Assembly (NCBI RefSeq): GCF_030247195.1
Contig: NC_080672.1
Span: forward strand, 310,814,627 to 310,878,626
Source of the DNA: Topomyia yanbarensis
Taxonomy: Eukaryota; Arthropoda; Insecta; Diptera; Culicidae
DNA length: 64,000 nucleotides
Direction: 5' to 3'
Shown: piece after piece, positions 1-9,900 of the stretch
How positions within the stretch are numbered: position 1 is the first letter of the stretch
How the letters are laid out: each line of letters begins with the position of its first letter
Notes under the pieces: generated by a model
The model's input: only the letters and a program-made list of their open reading frames with translations
Told to the model about the DNA's origin: nothing
The model's database searches: none
Position numbers and translations under genes: made by a program

Positions 1-145
1 GACACCCACCCAGTCGTATGCAGTCCAAGGACCAAATGTCATCAATAGTCTTGGCTAATTCGGTATTCACTCTAATAGGTTCTTTACTCAAATGGGGATG
101 GGGAGAGAGGGAGACTTTTTAACGTGAGAATCATACTTAATGGGG

Positions 146-169
146 ATTAACATACAAACGGTTGAAATC
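146..169. repeat. 24-bp direct repeat, left copy
   Basis: An exact 24-base match to 3788-3811, with different bases immediately on both sides. The two copies bound the gypsy-type remnant. The repeat is much longer than the 4-6 bp duplication of an LTR-element integrase, so it may reflect another insertion or repair route. Confidence 0.6.
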
Positions 170-1330
170 GAGACTTCTACTGAGAAAACTGAGGCCACCG
201 GATCACGAGCGCTATAATAGCTTCATTTTGCCAATGCTTTCTCGAGAATTTTCGTTTAAAGAAACCGTCGAAAAATTAAAGTCTGTTCGGTGTTACGGTG
301 TCTGTTTTTCGCAGATGGTACAACTGTCTCCAAACAATCAAAGAGGACAGTGATGATTAACCCATTATATCCTAGCGTATGAGATTTCATACGCAGAACT
401 ATCCATCGTTTAACGAGTATTTACTGTAGAATTTTGGCATCTAACTGCTTTATTATTGCACTAACGGGATCTTTACACCTCATATTTCATTGTTAAAAAA
501 GACTGCTGCCATTTTTTGTAATTTTATTTACATTTTTGAACCGTTCATAGTACGGGCAAATGGCAGCTGAAAAGTAAGCAATACATTTAGTTAGAATTTA
601 TTGTTGGAATTCGTTCTAATAATTCCATTGTGTGACAAAACGTTCCCACAGGTATAAAAGAAGTGTTGTCTATCAGAAAATCCGAAGAAATATGTGAAAC
701 AACTTGTTTTTATGTAATCGTACGAAATTTTTTGCACGAAATATTTTCATTTTCAAAACCATTTTAAGCGGCGATTTTATTTTTCCCATAATCTTTGATA
801 CATTTTTTAATGGAATTGAAGATATCACTGCATTTGGCTCACTTTTCAAAACCCCTGGGATATAATGGGTTAACTTGCTTATTTATGTAAAGTCAATAAA
901 GCTTGCGTCGATTTTAAGCTGTCAGAATTGATAGAAGAACAGTTCAAGTGCCTGATTTATGTCTGTGGTCTCAAATCGACCTTATCAACAAGCTCAATGA
1001 AGCGGCAGAATTGACACTCCAGCAAGTGGTAGAACAGTGCAACAATTTGGTTAACCTAAAACAGGACTTAAAAATCTATCGTCTGCAGTGAACATAGTCG
1101 CACACAAACACATCCAGCCCAAACATCAAAGTCAATTTTCGGGAAGCAGTAGCACCAATCGAGAACAGCCCAGGACACCCTGCTGGTCGTGCGGGGGTAT
1201 ACATTACAACAAGGACTGCCGGTTTCGGGATCACAGGTGCTATGAATGTGGCAAGCATGGACACAAGGAAGGGTACTGCTCGTGTTTTCCTTCAAAAGGC
1301 TCTATGAGCACCACGACACCAAGCGAGTAA
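150..1330 (+). pseudogene. Ty3/gypsy-type gag remnant (interrupted)
   Basis: Gag (nucleocapsid polyprotein) of a Ty3/gypsy-like LTR retrotransposon, decayed. The reading from about 155 to 356 has the gag-like stretch DHERYNSFILP followed by REFSFKETVEKLK. It is broken by a MITE (361-869) and resumes at about 874 with ACVDFKLSELIEEQFKCLIY. The C-terminal part (1088-1330) has two zinc knuckles: CWSCGGIHYNKDC (CX2CX3HX4C) and CYECGKHGHKEGYC (CX2CX4HX4C). Frames change between these parts, so no functional protein is encoded. Pol follows on the same strand. No LTRs were seen on either side. Assignment to insect gypsy gag rests on remembered family pattern plus the knuckles and the downstream pol. 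Confidence 0.7.
361..869. mobile_element. piggyBac-like MITE
   Basis: A 509-bp non-coding insertion flanked by TTAA on both sides (357-360 and 870-873). It has inverted ends CCCATTATATCC(T/C)AG; the right end reads CTGGGATATAATGGG. A TTAA target and ends beginning CCC are hallmarks of piggyBac-superfamily elements. It splits the gag remnant. No transposase is present, so it would be non-autonomous. Confidence 0.75.
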
Positions 1331-1768
1331 AGGCGCTATAACCTATGCTAATGAGCCAGGGCAGGGCTAAATACCTCTGTCCCATCCCAGGAACCAAAGG
1401 AGTGATATTGACCCTCTTAACCAAGTCACTACCAACGATTTATTAAATCCCCATCAAATTGAAACGGTCGGTACGGTTGTCCACGTTTCTTCCTTATTCA
1501 AGGTTCAAAATGGTTCGTTGAATAAATTCTTCATTAAATGAATAATTAAATTGCCGTATATTTTTGAATCATCTTCATTCTGTACGCTGCACAGTTGGCC
1601 TGGCCGCTTTAATAATTGTGTCACATAGTATATGCACCATAATCATTAATATTGACAAGAAACATTGCAGGCGAGCATCTGCAATTTTCCAAGATCCCTA
1701 CATGTATTGGTTTTGTATGTATAGACTAGACTAGAAAAGGCTTTACGAGCACCACGACCATCAGAGAG
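1294..1768. repeat. Insertion or duplication between 34-bp imperfect direct repeats in gag
   Basis: The sequence at 1294-1327 (AAAAGGCTCTATGAGCACCA...) recurs imperfectly at 1735-1768 (AAAAGGCTTTACGAGCACCA...). About 400 bases of AT-rich sequence lie between, with no gag similarity that I can see. Either an element inserted here, or a local duplication diverged. Confidence 0.45.
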
Positions 1769-1801
1769 CAGAAGAGGAAAAAGCGAGAAACAACAGCAAA
1801 A

Positions 1802-3010
1802 ACAGTAACCTTGGACACAGGGTCAGACATTTCCTTCATTTCACATCAATCGAGGATCAAGCTTGGCCGACTCAAAACCGAAAACAGCGGAGTGCAATGT
1901 CAAAGCATCGTCAGGAGAACCTCTAAAACTATCTTCTGAGCTACAGTGTAAGTGTTTCGTAGCTAATCCTAATGTCAATCTGTACATTTTAGACATTGAC
2001 TGGTTGGATTTGTTCGAACTGTGTAACCACCCGATCATTCCGTTCTGCAATCAAATCAGGAGCCAGCAGCCACAAAACGTAGCACCACTTCAAGTACGTT
2101 TCCCCGAGGTGTTTACACCGAAGACTGTGGTTCAGCTGGTGCTGGTGTTTAGGCCAAAGCGACCGGTTGCATACAGCATCAAAAGCGTAGTGGAGGATGA
2201 ACTCAGCCATCTTCAAAGTTTGAGCATCATAAAGCATGTTGATTTTGCAGATTGGGCTGCCCCTATCGTCGTTGTTCGGAAGCCGAATGGATCTGTTCGA
2301 ATCTGGGCCGATTTTTCAACAGGTCACAACAACGGTCTCGAACCAACTCAATATCCGTTACCGTTACCAGAGGTTATATTCGCCAAAATGGCCAATTATC
2401 GAATATTCAGCCACATTGATTTGTCCGATGCCTATCTGCAGGTTGTTGTCGATGAGGCTATCCAACCACTCCTCACCATCAACACCCACAAAGGTTTATT
2501 CCAGTTTACCCGGTTGTCACCAGGCAATAAAACCAGCCCCGGGTTCATTTCAACAGTTGATGGGTACAATGCTAGCTGGTATCGACTGCACAGTTGGTTA
2601 CTTGGATGACATCCACGTAGGTGGTCGGTCAGAAGAAGATCACAAGCGAAATATTTATCTTGTACTAGAACGTCTGAGAGAGCACGGGTTTACTGTTAGC
2701 ATCGAAAATTGCAACTTTGGAAGGCAACAGATGAAATACATAGGACAAGTACTTGATGGCAACGGCATTAGACCGGATCCGGACAAAATCGCTTCTATCA
2801 TTAGCATGCCGCCGCCGCATGACATATCGACGCTTCGGTCATATCTCGTCTCCTGCGTGTCAAAGATCGTTCGACCGCTCTCGAAAGATTTTTCAATCAC
2901 CATTACTGCTGACGAACTACATTGCTCACTGGTGTTTCCAGATCCGAACAGTTCCGCGAGTTGATCGTCCGTCGATAGCCCATCTTTTTCCCTCCGACAA
3001 ACGCCAATGA
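1802..3010 (+). pseudogene. Ty3/gypsy-type pol remnant (protease and reverse transcriptase)
   Basis: Retroviral-type aspartic protease and reverse transcriptase of a gypsy-like element, frameshifted. The protease active site LDTGSD lies at 1811-1828. The 1863-2609 frame then carries the RT fingers and palm: KPNGSVRIWADFS, YPLPLPEVIFAKM, HIDLSDAYLQVVVDE. A frameshift near 2550-2600 moves the catalytic box to another frame, YLDD at 2599-2610, followed by a connection-type stretch around QVLDGNGIRPDPDKI. A further shift gives CQRSFDRSRKIFQSPLLLTNY near 2850-2910, resembling the start of the RNase H region. RNase H proper, integrase and the 3' LTR were not found, so the copy is truncated at about 3.0 kb. 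Two or more frameshifts rule out function. Confidence 0.85.
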
Positions 3011-4129
3011 CAAAGCGTTACCAAGAATCCTCGGGAGTAGTAATTCTCCACACCCGTGCAATCACACCAAAACTGATAGGCATCCCCATACATTGATTAG
3101 CACTGATTCACAAAACACATACGTGGTGCAGCTTCTTCACTTAAAACTCCAGAGAAGGTTCCAAAACCCGTTGACCAGCTCTTCAAGCCCTAATTTCACT
3201 TTGTTACTTCACTTCACAATTAACACTAGATAATTTCGAAAAAAATCAGACTAGCTTAGAGTTGTAGCAATACTTCAACGGCCGGCTGTTTTGGAGTTCA
3301 AATTGCAGCAGTTTAGGGACTACCACTCTCGATGGCCGGCCATTCAGAGTTTAAACACAAGAAAAACATAGCTAAATATCTCTTTCCTCTGAGTATACGT
3401 GCACTCCGAGACTAACCATCCCACCGCATAAAAATATATTAATTTCGAATATATTAATGCGACCATTGCCTGCTTGTGGCGAATCCTAGACCTATACCAG
3501 TCCTTTAATCCAACTCCGTAATACCTATGGAAGCGTCGCTGAGTCGGTGGCCTTCCTTAAATAGGTCTTACATCAACATTTCCTACCCTATCCTAAGTAT
3601 CGGTGAAGATGGTAGTGGCCGGCAGTAACGATTCTCATGTTATTGGTTTACTTAACTCGAAAGAGATAAAGTTCATTCCCGATCATTTATCTTACAAGCA
3701 AGATGAGTTGAACTACCTATAGGCAACATGATAATCGTTAGTATGGAATCTACGAATAGCACCGTGCTTCGCAACGCAACGCAACGCATTAACATACAAA
3801 CGGTTGAAATCATACTGAATGGTTTAAAAAAAGTTTCCACGTTAAAGCTTTTCATTTTGAAGATTTTTTTTTTTGTTCTAATTTACATGTTCGATTGGAA
3901 GGCGATTAAGGCGTAAAATCGATATGTTTTTCAATTGCCGTTCAATTTATAGTGCAGATACTTTGTATGTGAATTTACTATTTAATTACTTAGGGTAGTT
4001 TTTAGTTACGATTTGATAAGGGTGGTTCCGAATAATTGAAATTTGGTGAAAGGAAAATGACGTAGTATTCCAAAGTTAGTCGTTGATGTTGAACACAATT
4101 TGATTTCCTTAGTGAAACTTTGCGTTAAT
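3011..4129. other. Intergenic, no gene seen
   Basis: No coding similarity recognised. It contains the right copy of the 24-bp repeat (3788-3811), preceded by a short AACGC-type triplication at about 3774-3787. Confidence 0.5.
3788..3811. repeat. 24-bp direct repeat, right copy
   Basis: Identical to 146-169. It bounds the right side of the interval with the gypsy remnant. Confidence 0.6.
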
Positions 4130-4365
4130 TCCGCGTTAAGTTTCACGCGAAATTCCACGTGCAGGACCGTCCGGACTTGTTAGCCAATCACCGTGTTCGC
4201 TTACCGAAAGAGAGTATTTTATTCGCACGCCAGGCAGGACCACAACATCTAATAGTAATCTGGACAAGCTGAGGCAGTTTGCTGATTTGCCGCAATCGCC
4301 ATATTACCGCTGCACCGCCGCCTCGCCACCTTACCACTCCGCAACCATTGCTTCTACTCGCAGTA

Positions 4366-5135
4366 TAGGGGAACCCGGAGCTATTAAGACTTTCTGACTA
4401 TCGTATATATTCGTGGAACAGCTATTCTGAACCATTCATTTTGAGAGCTGAAGTTGATTCTTTGTTCTTTGTAGAAAGGAGATGCAAGGTATTTCGTTGT
4501 TTTGCCATTCTCAAAACAAAAATCATTATAATGAAAAAACCGGGATTAAAGCAACAAATAAAAGTGAAAAAATATAAGTGTTTTGGAAAGCTTGAGACTC
4601 CTATTTTATGGAATGATTTTTGTTTGGGTGAAAACAGAGATATTTTCGAGACGCTCACCACTATTGTGCTATACGAGCGTACGGGGCTATTCGGACCCCC
4701 AATTCCGTCAACCACCGTTCAGCGGCTTGCGGCTGCGCACACCATTGCACACGACACAGCAAAGAAAATACTTGGGTCGCCAATCGGCAGCTGTGACATA
4801 CCAGATTAAGTTTTTATAAAGCATTTTTTTGCTTCTTAAGGAGTGTCTCTTGTAACTAATTCATAGGTAAACATAATACCATTGTAAAAAATTAAAGAAA
4901 AATGACGGTCTGAATTTCCCCGTAGGGAAGCCCGAATTACCCCTACATTACCCCTAAAAGGATGGAAAAACTTAGAGGTTTGCAAATCGTCGCCTAGCGC
5001 TGCCATTGAGTGGTGTAAATGAACCTTTTATGGCACCAAAATGTAGCTGAGGTTTTGACCGGTAACTTTTTTCACATCTATCCACCTAAAAGGGCGATTT
5101 GCTTAAGTAGGCCCGAATAGCCTCGGGTTCCCCTA
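4366..5135. mobile_element. TIR DNA transposon, non-autonomous, TA target
   Basis: A 770-bp element with inverted ends TAGGGGAACCCGGAGCTATT (left) and AATAGCCTCGGGTTCCCCTA (right), flanked by TA on both sides. This suggests a Tc1/mariner/pogo-type target, though the family is not established. A 122-codon ORF (4441-4809) has no recognisable transposase motif. Its 3' two-thirds is repeated at 7364-7960 as part of the tandem duplication. The upstream GC-richer stretch (about 4130-4365) could be the interrupted 5' UTR of the LINE that resumes at 5138; that is inference. Confidence 0.6.
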
Positions 5136-5494
5136 TAGAAATATCACATACCGTCTATCAGTTTAGTAAGCACCGATAGCTGTTTCACAACATAATTGTT
5201 CATCACTCAGTAGAAATAAACATACTCGCCGCTGCTGTGTTTTATTTCTGCCAACCGAAAGAGCCACCAAGCCATAAACATCTACATCTATCAGTTGTCG
5301 CACGCCTTCCTGGTCTCCGTGTGCCAGAACGAGAAAGGTGAGAAGTTCTTTTTTGCGCTCCTTCGATCTTGTACCTACGTGAATTTCGTATCCAAAAATA
5401 TACCTGCCATCAGCTTATGAGGTGTAAGTGCCGCCATCTGTTACTGAGCACTCCAACTAGTAACCTTTACACTTCCGCATATCATAAAATGGCG

Positions 5495-5795
5495 CAGGGG
5501 CGGCGAAACACTTTACGCCCGAGTGGGTAGAAAGCATAGGGTGAGGGGTCCATTAGTAATGATTTTTTCCCTTTTCGCAATGCACACGCTTACATTACAT
5601 TTACATTAAGTCACGTTCGTTTATGCAAATGGAATTATGGTACATCGATGTTTTCAAATGTGTGTAGTGCGAGATACATGCGTTGCACATCTATATTTTT
5701 TAAAATGGTTCAAAATTTCGTGTGGGTAATTACCCACTCGGTTATTTTCGAGTGGGTAGTACTACCCATACTACCCACGCTTTCTGCCGGCCCTG
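5495..5795. mobile_element. hAT-type MITE
   Basis: A 301-bp insertion with ends CAGGGGCGGCG and GCCGGCCCTG (imperfect inverted repeats). It is flanked by an exact 8-bp duplication AAATGGCG at 5487-5494 and 5796-5803. Copy B has the uninterrupted site AAATGCCG at 8335-8342, an empty-site control in the same window. Eight-base duplications and CAG-type termini fit the hAT superfamily. Internally it carries GAGTGGGTAG-type and TACCCACTC motifs forming smaller inverted repeats. Confidence 0.85.
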
Positions 5796-5797
5796 AA

Positions 5798-6433
5798 ATG
5801 GCGCTTGCCCCCAAATCTAACTTATTTTGGGTGTGTAACACCTGCAAAAATATCATGGACAAAGCACGTTTTCGTAACACATTAGTGTCCATTGGGTCCG
5901 CAATCCAAACGGTGATCGAGGAGTTTAAAAATAAAATTCCCAACGACATATTGGAGGAATTGAATGTGGAAATTCGGACTAACTTCAAAACGTTGATCGA
6001 CGCTGTATCAAAAGCGCCGGTTCCTGAACCACGGCAATTTTCCTTTAATTCTGCTAAAAGAAAGAGAGACAACGACGATACAGGCCCCAATCGTTCTAAA
6101 CTGCTACGTGGTACTGATGCCGCCAGTTCATTGATATCATCCATCGCTGTGAATCGTGAAGCTAAAAAGTTTTGGTTGTGTCTGTCAGGAGTTTCGCCCG
6201 ATGTTTCCGATGAAAGTGTCACCAAGCTAGCGGCGGATAAACTCGGAAATTCGGACATCACTGTCGTCAAGTTGGTCCCTCGTGGCAGAGATCCTAGAAC
6301 GCTGAGTTTTGTCTCCTACAAAGTTGGCATGCCCACGGATCTCAAAGATAAGGCTATGACGGCGTCTACATGGCCAGTTGGGTTTGCCTATCGTGAGTTC
6401 AAAGAGAAGTCGGATTCCAGAAAGGTTTTTTGA
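5798..6433 (+). CDS. LINE ORF1 protein (CR1/Jockey-type), copy A
   Basis: About 211 residues, intact. ORF1 proteins of these LINEs bind element RNA in the retrotransposition particle. The start chosen is the ATG at 5798, equivalent to the ATG of copy B at 8337; the longer upstream reading frame runs through the MITE and is not native. Visible parts: an N-terminal FWVCNTC with a CX2C pair, a helical, probably coiled-coil stretch (residues about 30-70), a basic serine/asparagine-rich linker with KRKRDNDD, and a C-terminal globular region (WLCLSGVSPDVSDESVTKLA ... VVKLVPRGRDPRTLSFVSYK) with an RRM-like alternation typical of mosquito CR1-type ORF1. The start codon lies in the right-hand copy of the MITE target duplication. 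Family assignment is from recalled ORF1 pattern. Confidence 0.65.
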   Translation: MALAPKSNLFWVCNTCKNIMDKARFRNTLVSIGSAIQTVIEEFKNKIPNDILEELNVEIRTNFKTLIDAVSKAPVPEPRQFSFNSAKRKRDNDDTGPNRSKLLRGTDAASSLISSIAVNREAKKFWLCLSGVSPDVSDESVTKLAADKLGNSDITVVKLVPRGRDPRTLSFVSYKVGMPTDLKDKAMTASTWPVGFAYREFKEKSDSRKVF

Positions 6434-6524
6434 AAACCGAATGCGCCCGACTCAGAAACGCTCCAGACCTCCACTGCTCTTCGCCCCCTCCCCAATAGTT
6501 GCATAGCCTATTTTACTTCCTATA

Positions 6525-7356
6525 TTGCCTGTTCACGAAGTTGTTGCACATTCTGACAAGTCTCTTTCCGCTTACTACCAGAACATGAGAGGAATGAGAA
6601 CGAAAACACAAGAATTCCATCTAGCGATTACGACGTCATTGTCCTAACGGAAACCTGGCTGCGCGAGGACATATTAAACGCTGAACTCTCGTCGAACTAC
6701 GTAAAATAACGCTGTGACCGCAACTCAACAACCAGTCATCTGTGCCGAGGCGATGGCGTCCTAATAACGGTAAAGAACAACCTCGCAGGTTCGCAGCTAA
6801 GCTTGTCAGGAACTGAACGTTCGGAGCACATCGCCGTGCGTATCGCCCTCCCTAATAAATCTGTATATACTAGCTGTGTTTATCTAAGGCCAAATAGTAA
6901 TTCAGATTTGCGCACGCTAATGCCGTTCAAACAATTCTAGACAATGCTGGCAGCACCGACACTGCTCTCGTTCTGGGAGACTACAATCTTCCACGCCTAC
7001 AATGGTCGCGCGGCAACGATCTAAAATGTTACCTACCTATTAATGCCTCTTCGGAACAGGAAATATCTGTGACGGAGTCTATGGTTGCAGGCGGTCTATA
7101 CCAGATCTCTTCACTGACGAATGTTAACGGGAGGATCCTCGATATTGCATTCGTAGACAACACGGATATAGCAGAGCTGCTTGAACCTCCGACTGCTGTT
7201 CTTAAAGTCGATCTCTACCGCAAACCGTTTGTCTTGCAGCTAGATGTACGTACCAACACTGGAGATGATTCATTTCATTCGATTGACGACCTTGATTTCG
7301 ACTTTAACCGTTGCAACTTTGACGAAATCTCAGCACTGATTGCCACTGTCAACTAA
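6525..7356 (+). pseudogene. LINE apurinic-type endonuclease, copy A (broken)
   Basis: Degenerate EEP-family endonuclease, the domain that nicks target DNA for LINE integration. The frames join only with shifts: SAYYQNMRGMRTKTQEF, then SDYDVIVLTETWLREDI (motif ETWL), then LVLGDYNLPRLQW-like sequence near 6975-7005, then NVNGRILDIAFVDN near 7120-7160. A stop lies near 6707 and a small deletion (about 13 bases relative to copy B) near 6617. The RT is missing because unit A ends here. Confidence 0.7.
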
Positions 7357-7363
7357 ACCGACT

Positions 7364-7960
7364 TAAAGCAACAAATAAAAGTGAAAAAATAAAAGGTAAG
7401 TGTTTTGGAAAGCTTGAGACTCCTATTTTATGGAACGATTTTTGTTTGGGTGAAAACAAACAAACAAGATATTTTCGAGACGCTCACCACTTTTGTGCTA
7501 TATGAGCGTACGGGGCTATTCGGACCCCCAATTCCGTCAACCACCGTTCAGCGGCTTGCGGCTGCGCACACCATTGCACACGACGCAGCAAAGAAAATAC
7601 TTGGGCCGCCAATCGGCAGCTGTGACATACCAGATTAAGTTTTTGTAAAGCATTTTTTTGCTTCTTAAGGAGTGTCTCTTGTAACTAATTCATAGGTAAA
7701 CATAATTCCATTGTAAAAAAATCAAAGCAAAATGACGGTCTGAATTGCCCCGTCCGGGAGGTCCGAATTACCCCTACATTGCAAAAGGATGGAAAAACTT
7801 AGAGGTTTGCAAATCGTCGCCTAGTGCTGCCATTGGGTCGTGTAAATGAACCTTTAATGGCACCAAAATGTAGCTAAGGTTTGACCGGTAACTTTTTCAC
7901 ATCTATCCACCTAAAAGGCCGATTTGCTTAAGTAGGTCGGAATAGCCCCGGGTTCCCCTA
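7364..7960. mobile_element. TIR DNA transposon, left-truncated second copy
   Basis: It matches the 3' part of the element at 4366-5135 and ends at the same terminal sequence GGGTTCCCCTA followed by TA. Its left end is missing because the duplication breakpoint falls inside it. Confidence 0.7.
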
Positions 7961-8336
7961 TAGAAATATCACATACCGTCTATCAGTTTAATAAACACCG
8001 ATAGCTGTTTCACAACATAATTGTTCATCACTCAGTAGAAATAAATATACTCGCCGCTGCTGTGTTTTATTTCTGCCAACCGAAAGAACCACCAAGCCAG
8101 AAACATCTACATCTATCAGTTGTCGCACGCCTTCCTGGTCTCCGTGTGCCAGAACGAGAAAGGTGAGAAGTTGTGAGTGTTTGTTTTGATCAATTCTTTT
8201 TTGCGCTCCTTCGATCTTGTACCTACGTGAATTTCGTATCCAAAAATATACCTGCCATCAGGTTATGAGGTGTAAGTGCCGCCATCTGTTACTGAGCACT
8301 CCAACTAGTAACCTTTATACTACCGCATATCATAAA

Positions 8337-8944
8337 ATGCCGCTTACCCCCAAGTCTAGCTTATTTTGGGTGTGTAACACCTGCAAAAATATCATGGACA
8401 AAGCACGTTTTCGTAACACATTAGTGTCCATTGAGACCGCAAACCAAACGGTGATCGAGGAGCTTAAAAATACAATTCCCAACGACATATTGGAGGAATT
8501 AAATGTGGAAATTCGGACTAACTTCAAAACGTTGATCGACTCTATACCAAAAACGCCGGTTCCTGGACCACGGCAATTTTCCTTTAATTCTGCTAAAAGA
8601 AAGAGAGACAACGACGATACAGGCCCCAATCCTTCTAAGCTGCTACGTGGTACTGATGCCGCCGGTTCATTGACACCATCCATCGCTGTGAATCGTGAAG
8701 ATAAAAAGTTTTGGTTGTACCTGTCAGGAATTTCACCAAGCTAGCTGCGGATAAACTCGGAAATTCGAACATCACTGTCGTCAAGTTGGTCCCTCGTGGC
8801 AGAGATCCTAGAACGCTGAATTTTGTCTCCTACAAAGTTGGCATGCCCACGGATCTCAAAGAAAAGGCTATGACGGCGTCTACATGGCCAGTTGGCATTG
8901 CTTATCGTGAGTTTGAAGAGAAGTCTTCGCCCCCTCCCCACTAG
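8337..8944 (+). pseudogene. LINE ORF1, copy B (frameshifted)
   Basis: Sister of the ORF1 at 5798-6433. It starts at ATG 8337 (MPLTPKSSLFWVCNTC). A 25-base deletion after GTCAGGAATTTC (about 8735), relative to copy A, shifts the frame. The C-terminal region (KLAADKLGNSNITVVKLV) therefore continues in another frame from about 8745 to 8944. The rest aligns closely with copy A. Confidence 0.75.
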
Positions 8945-8961
8945 TTACATAACCTGTTTTA

Positions 8962-9193
8962 CTTCCTGTATTGCCTGTTCCTGAAGTTGTTGCACATTCT
9001 GAGCAGTTTATTTCCGCTTACTACCAGAACGCGAGAGGAATGAGAACGAAAACACAAGAATTCCCTCAAGCGCTTTCCTTCCTGTATTGCCTGTTCCTGA
9101 AGTTGTTGCACATTCTGAGCAGTTTATTTCCGCTTACTACCAGAACGCGAGAGGAATGAGAACGAAAACACAAGAATTCCCTCAAGCGCTTTC
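8962..9193 (+). repeat. 116-bp tandem duplication inside the LINE
   Basis: 8962-9077 is repeated head to tail as 9078-9193, nearly identical. Copy A lacks it, so it arose after the larger duplication. It duplicates the start of the endonuclease coding region. Confidence 0.8.
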
Positions 9194-9900
9194 TTCTAGC
9201 GATTACGACGTCATTGTGCTAACGCAATCCTGGTTGTGCAAGGACATATTAAACGCTGAACTCTTGTCGAACTTTGTAAAATACCGCTGCGACCGCAACT
9301 CAACAACCAGTCATCTGTGCCGAGGCGGTGGCATCCAAATAACGGTAAAGAACAACCTCGCAGGTTCGCAGCTAAGCTTGTCAGGAATTGAACGCTTGGA
9401 GCAAATCGCCGTGCGTATCGCCATCCCAAATCAATCTGTATATATTGCCAAATAATGATCTGGATTTGTACGCACGCTAATGCCGCTCAAACAATTCTAG
9501 ACAGTGCTGGCAGCACCGACACTGTTCTTGTTCTAGGAGACTATAATCTTCCACGCCTACAATGGTCGCTCGACAACGATCTAAAATGTTATTAATGCCT
9601 CTTCGGAACAAGAAATAGCTGTGACGGAGTCTATGGTTGCATGCGGTCTTTTCACTGACGAATGTGAACGGGAGGATCCTCGATTTTGCATTCGTAAACA
9701 ACACGGATATCGCAAAGCTGCTTGAACCTCCGACTGCTATTCTCAAAGTCGATCTCCTCGGCAAACCGTCCTGCGGCTAGATGTACGTACCAACACTGAA
9801 GATTATTAATTTCATTCGATTGAAAACCTTGATCTCGACTTTAACCGTTGCAACTTTGACGAAATCTCCGCACTGATTGCCATTGTCTACTAGACCGACT
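8990..9900 (+). pseudogene. LINE endonuclease, copy B (broken)
   Basis: EEP endonuclease sequence (SAYYQNARGMRTKTQEFPQA, YDVIVLTQSWL, RGGGIQITVKNNL). It is in frame from 9087 to 9455 and then broken by frameshifts. The usual ETW motif reads QSW, and small deletions occur near 9450 and 9590. Confidence 0.7.

Larger units (their letters stand above)
4546..7363 (+). repeat. Tandem duplication, unit A
   Basis: The sequence from 4546 matches that from 7364 (DNA element 3' part, LINE 5' region, ORF1, endonuclease). Unit A ends abruptly at 7363 inside the endonuclease/linker region, where unit B starts. The junction shows ACCGACTTA-type microhomology with the corresponding place in unit B (about 9895). 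Unit B then continues into the RT. This is the pattern of a ~2.8-kb tandem duplication, not two independent insertions. Confidence 0.75.
5138..7363 (+). mobile_element. CR1/Jockey-type LINE, copy A (5' part only)
   Basis: It contains the 5' region, ORF1 (5798-6433) and a broken endonuclease (about 6525-7356), and stops before the RT because the tandem duplication ends there. A hAT MITE lies at 5495-5795. Copy B at 7962-12640 is the longer sister. Confidence 0.75.

Noticed and set aside
1..3900. Complete LTR retrotransposon
   Set aside because: No paired LTRs, no integrase, and no 4-6 bp duplication. Only gag and part of pol remain.
5648..5797. N-terminal extension of ORF1 copy A
   Set aside because: It is encoded by the hAT MITE. 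Copy B shows that the native start corresponds to 5798.
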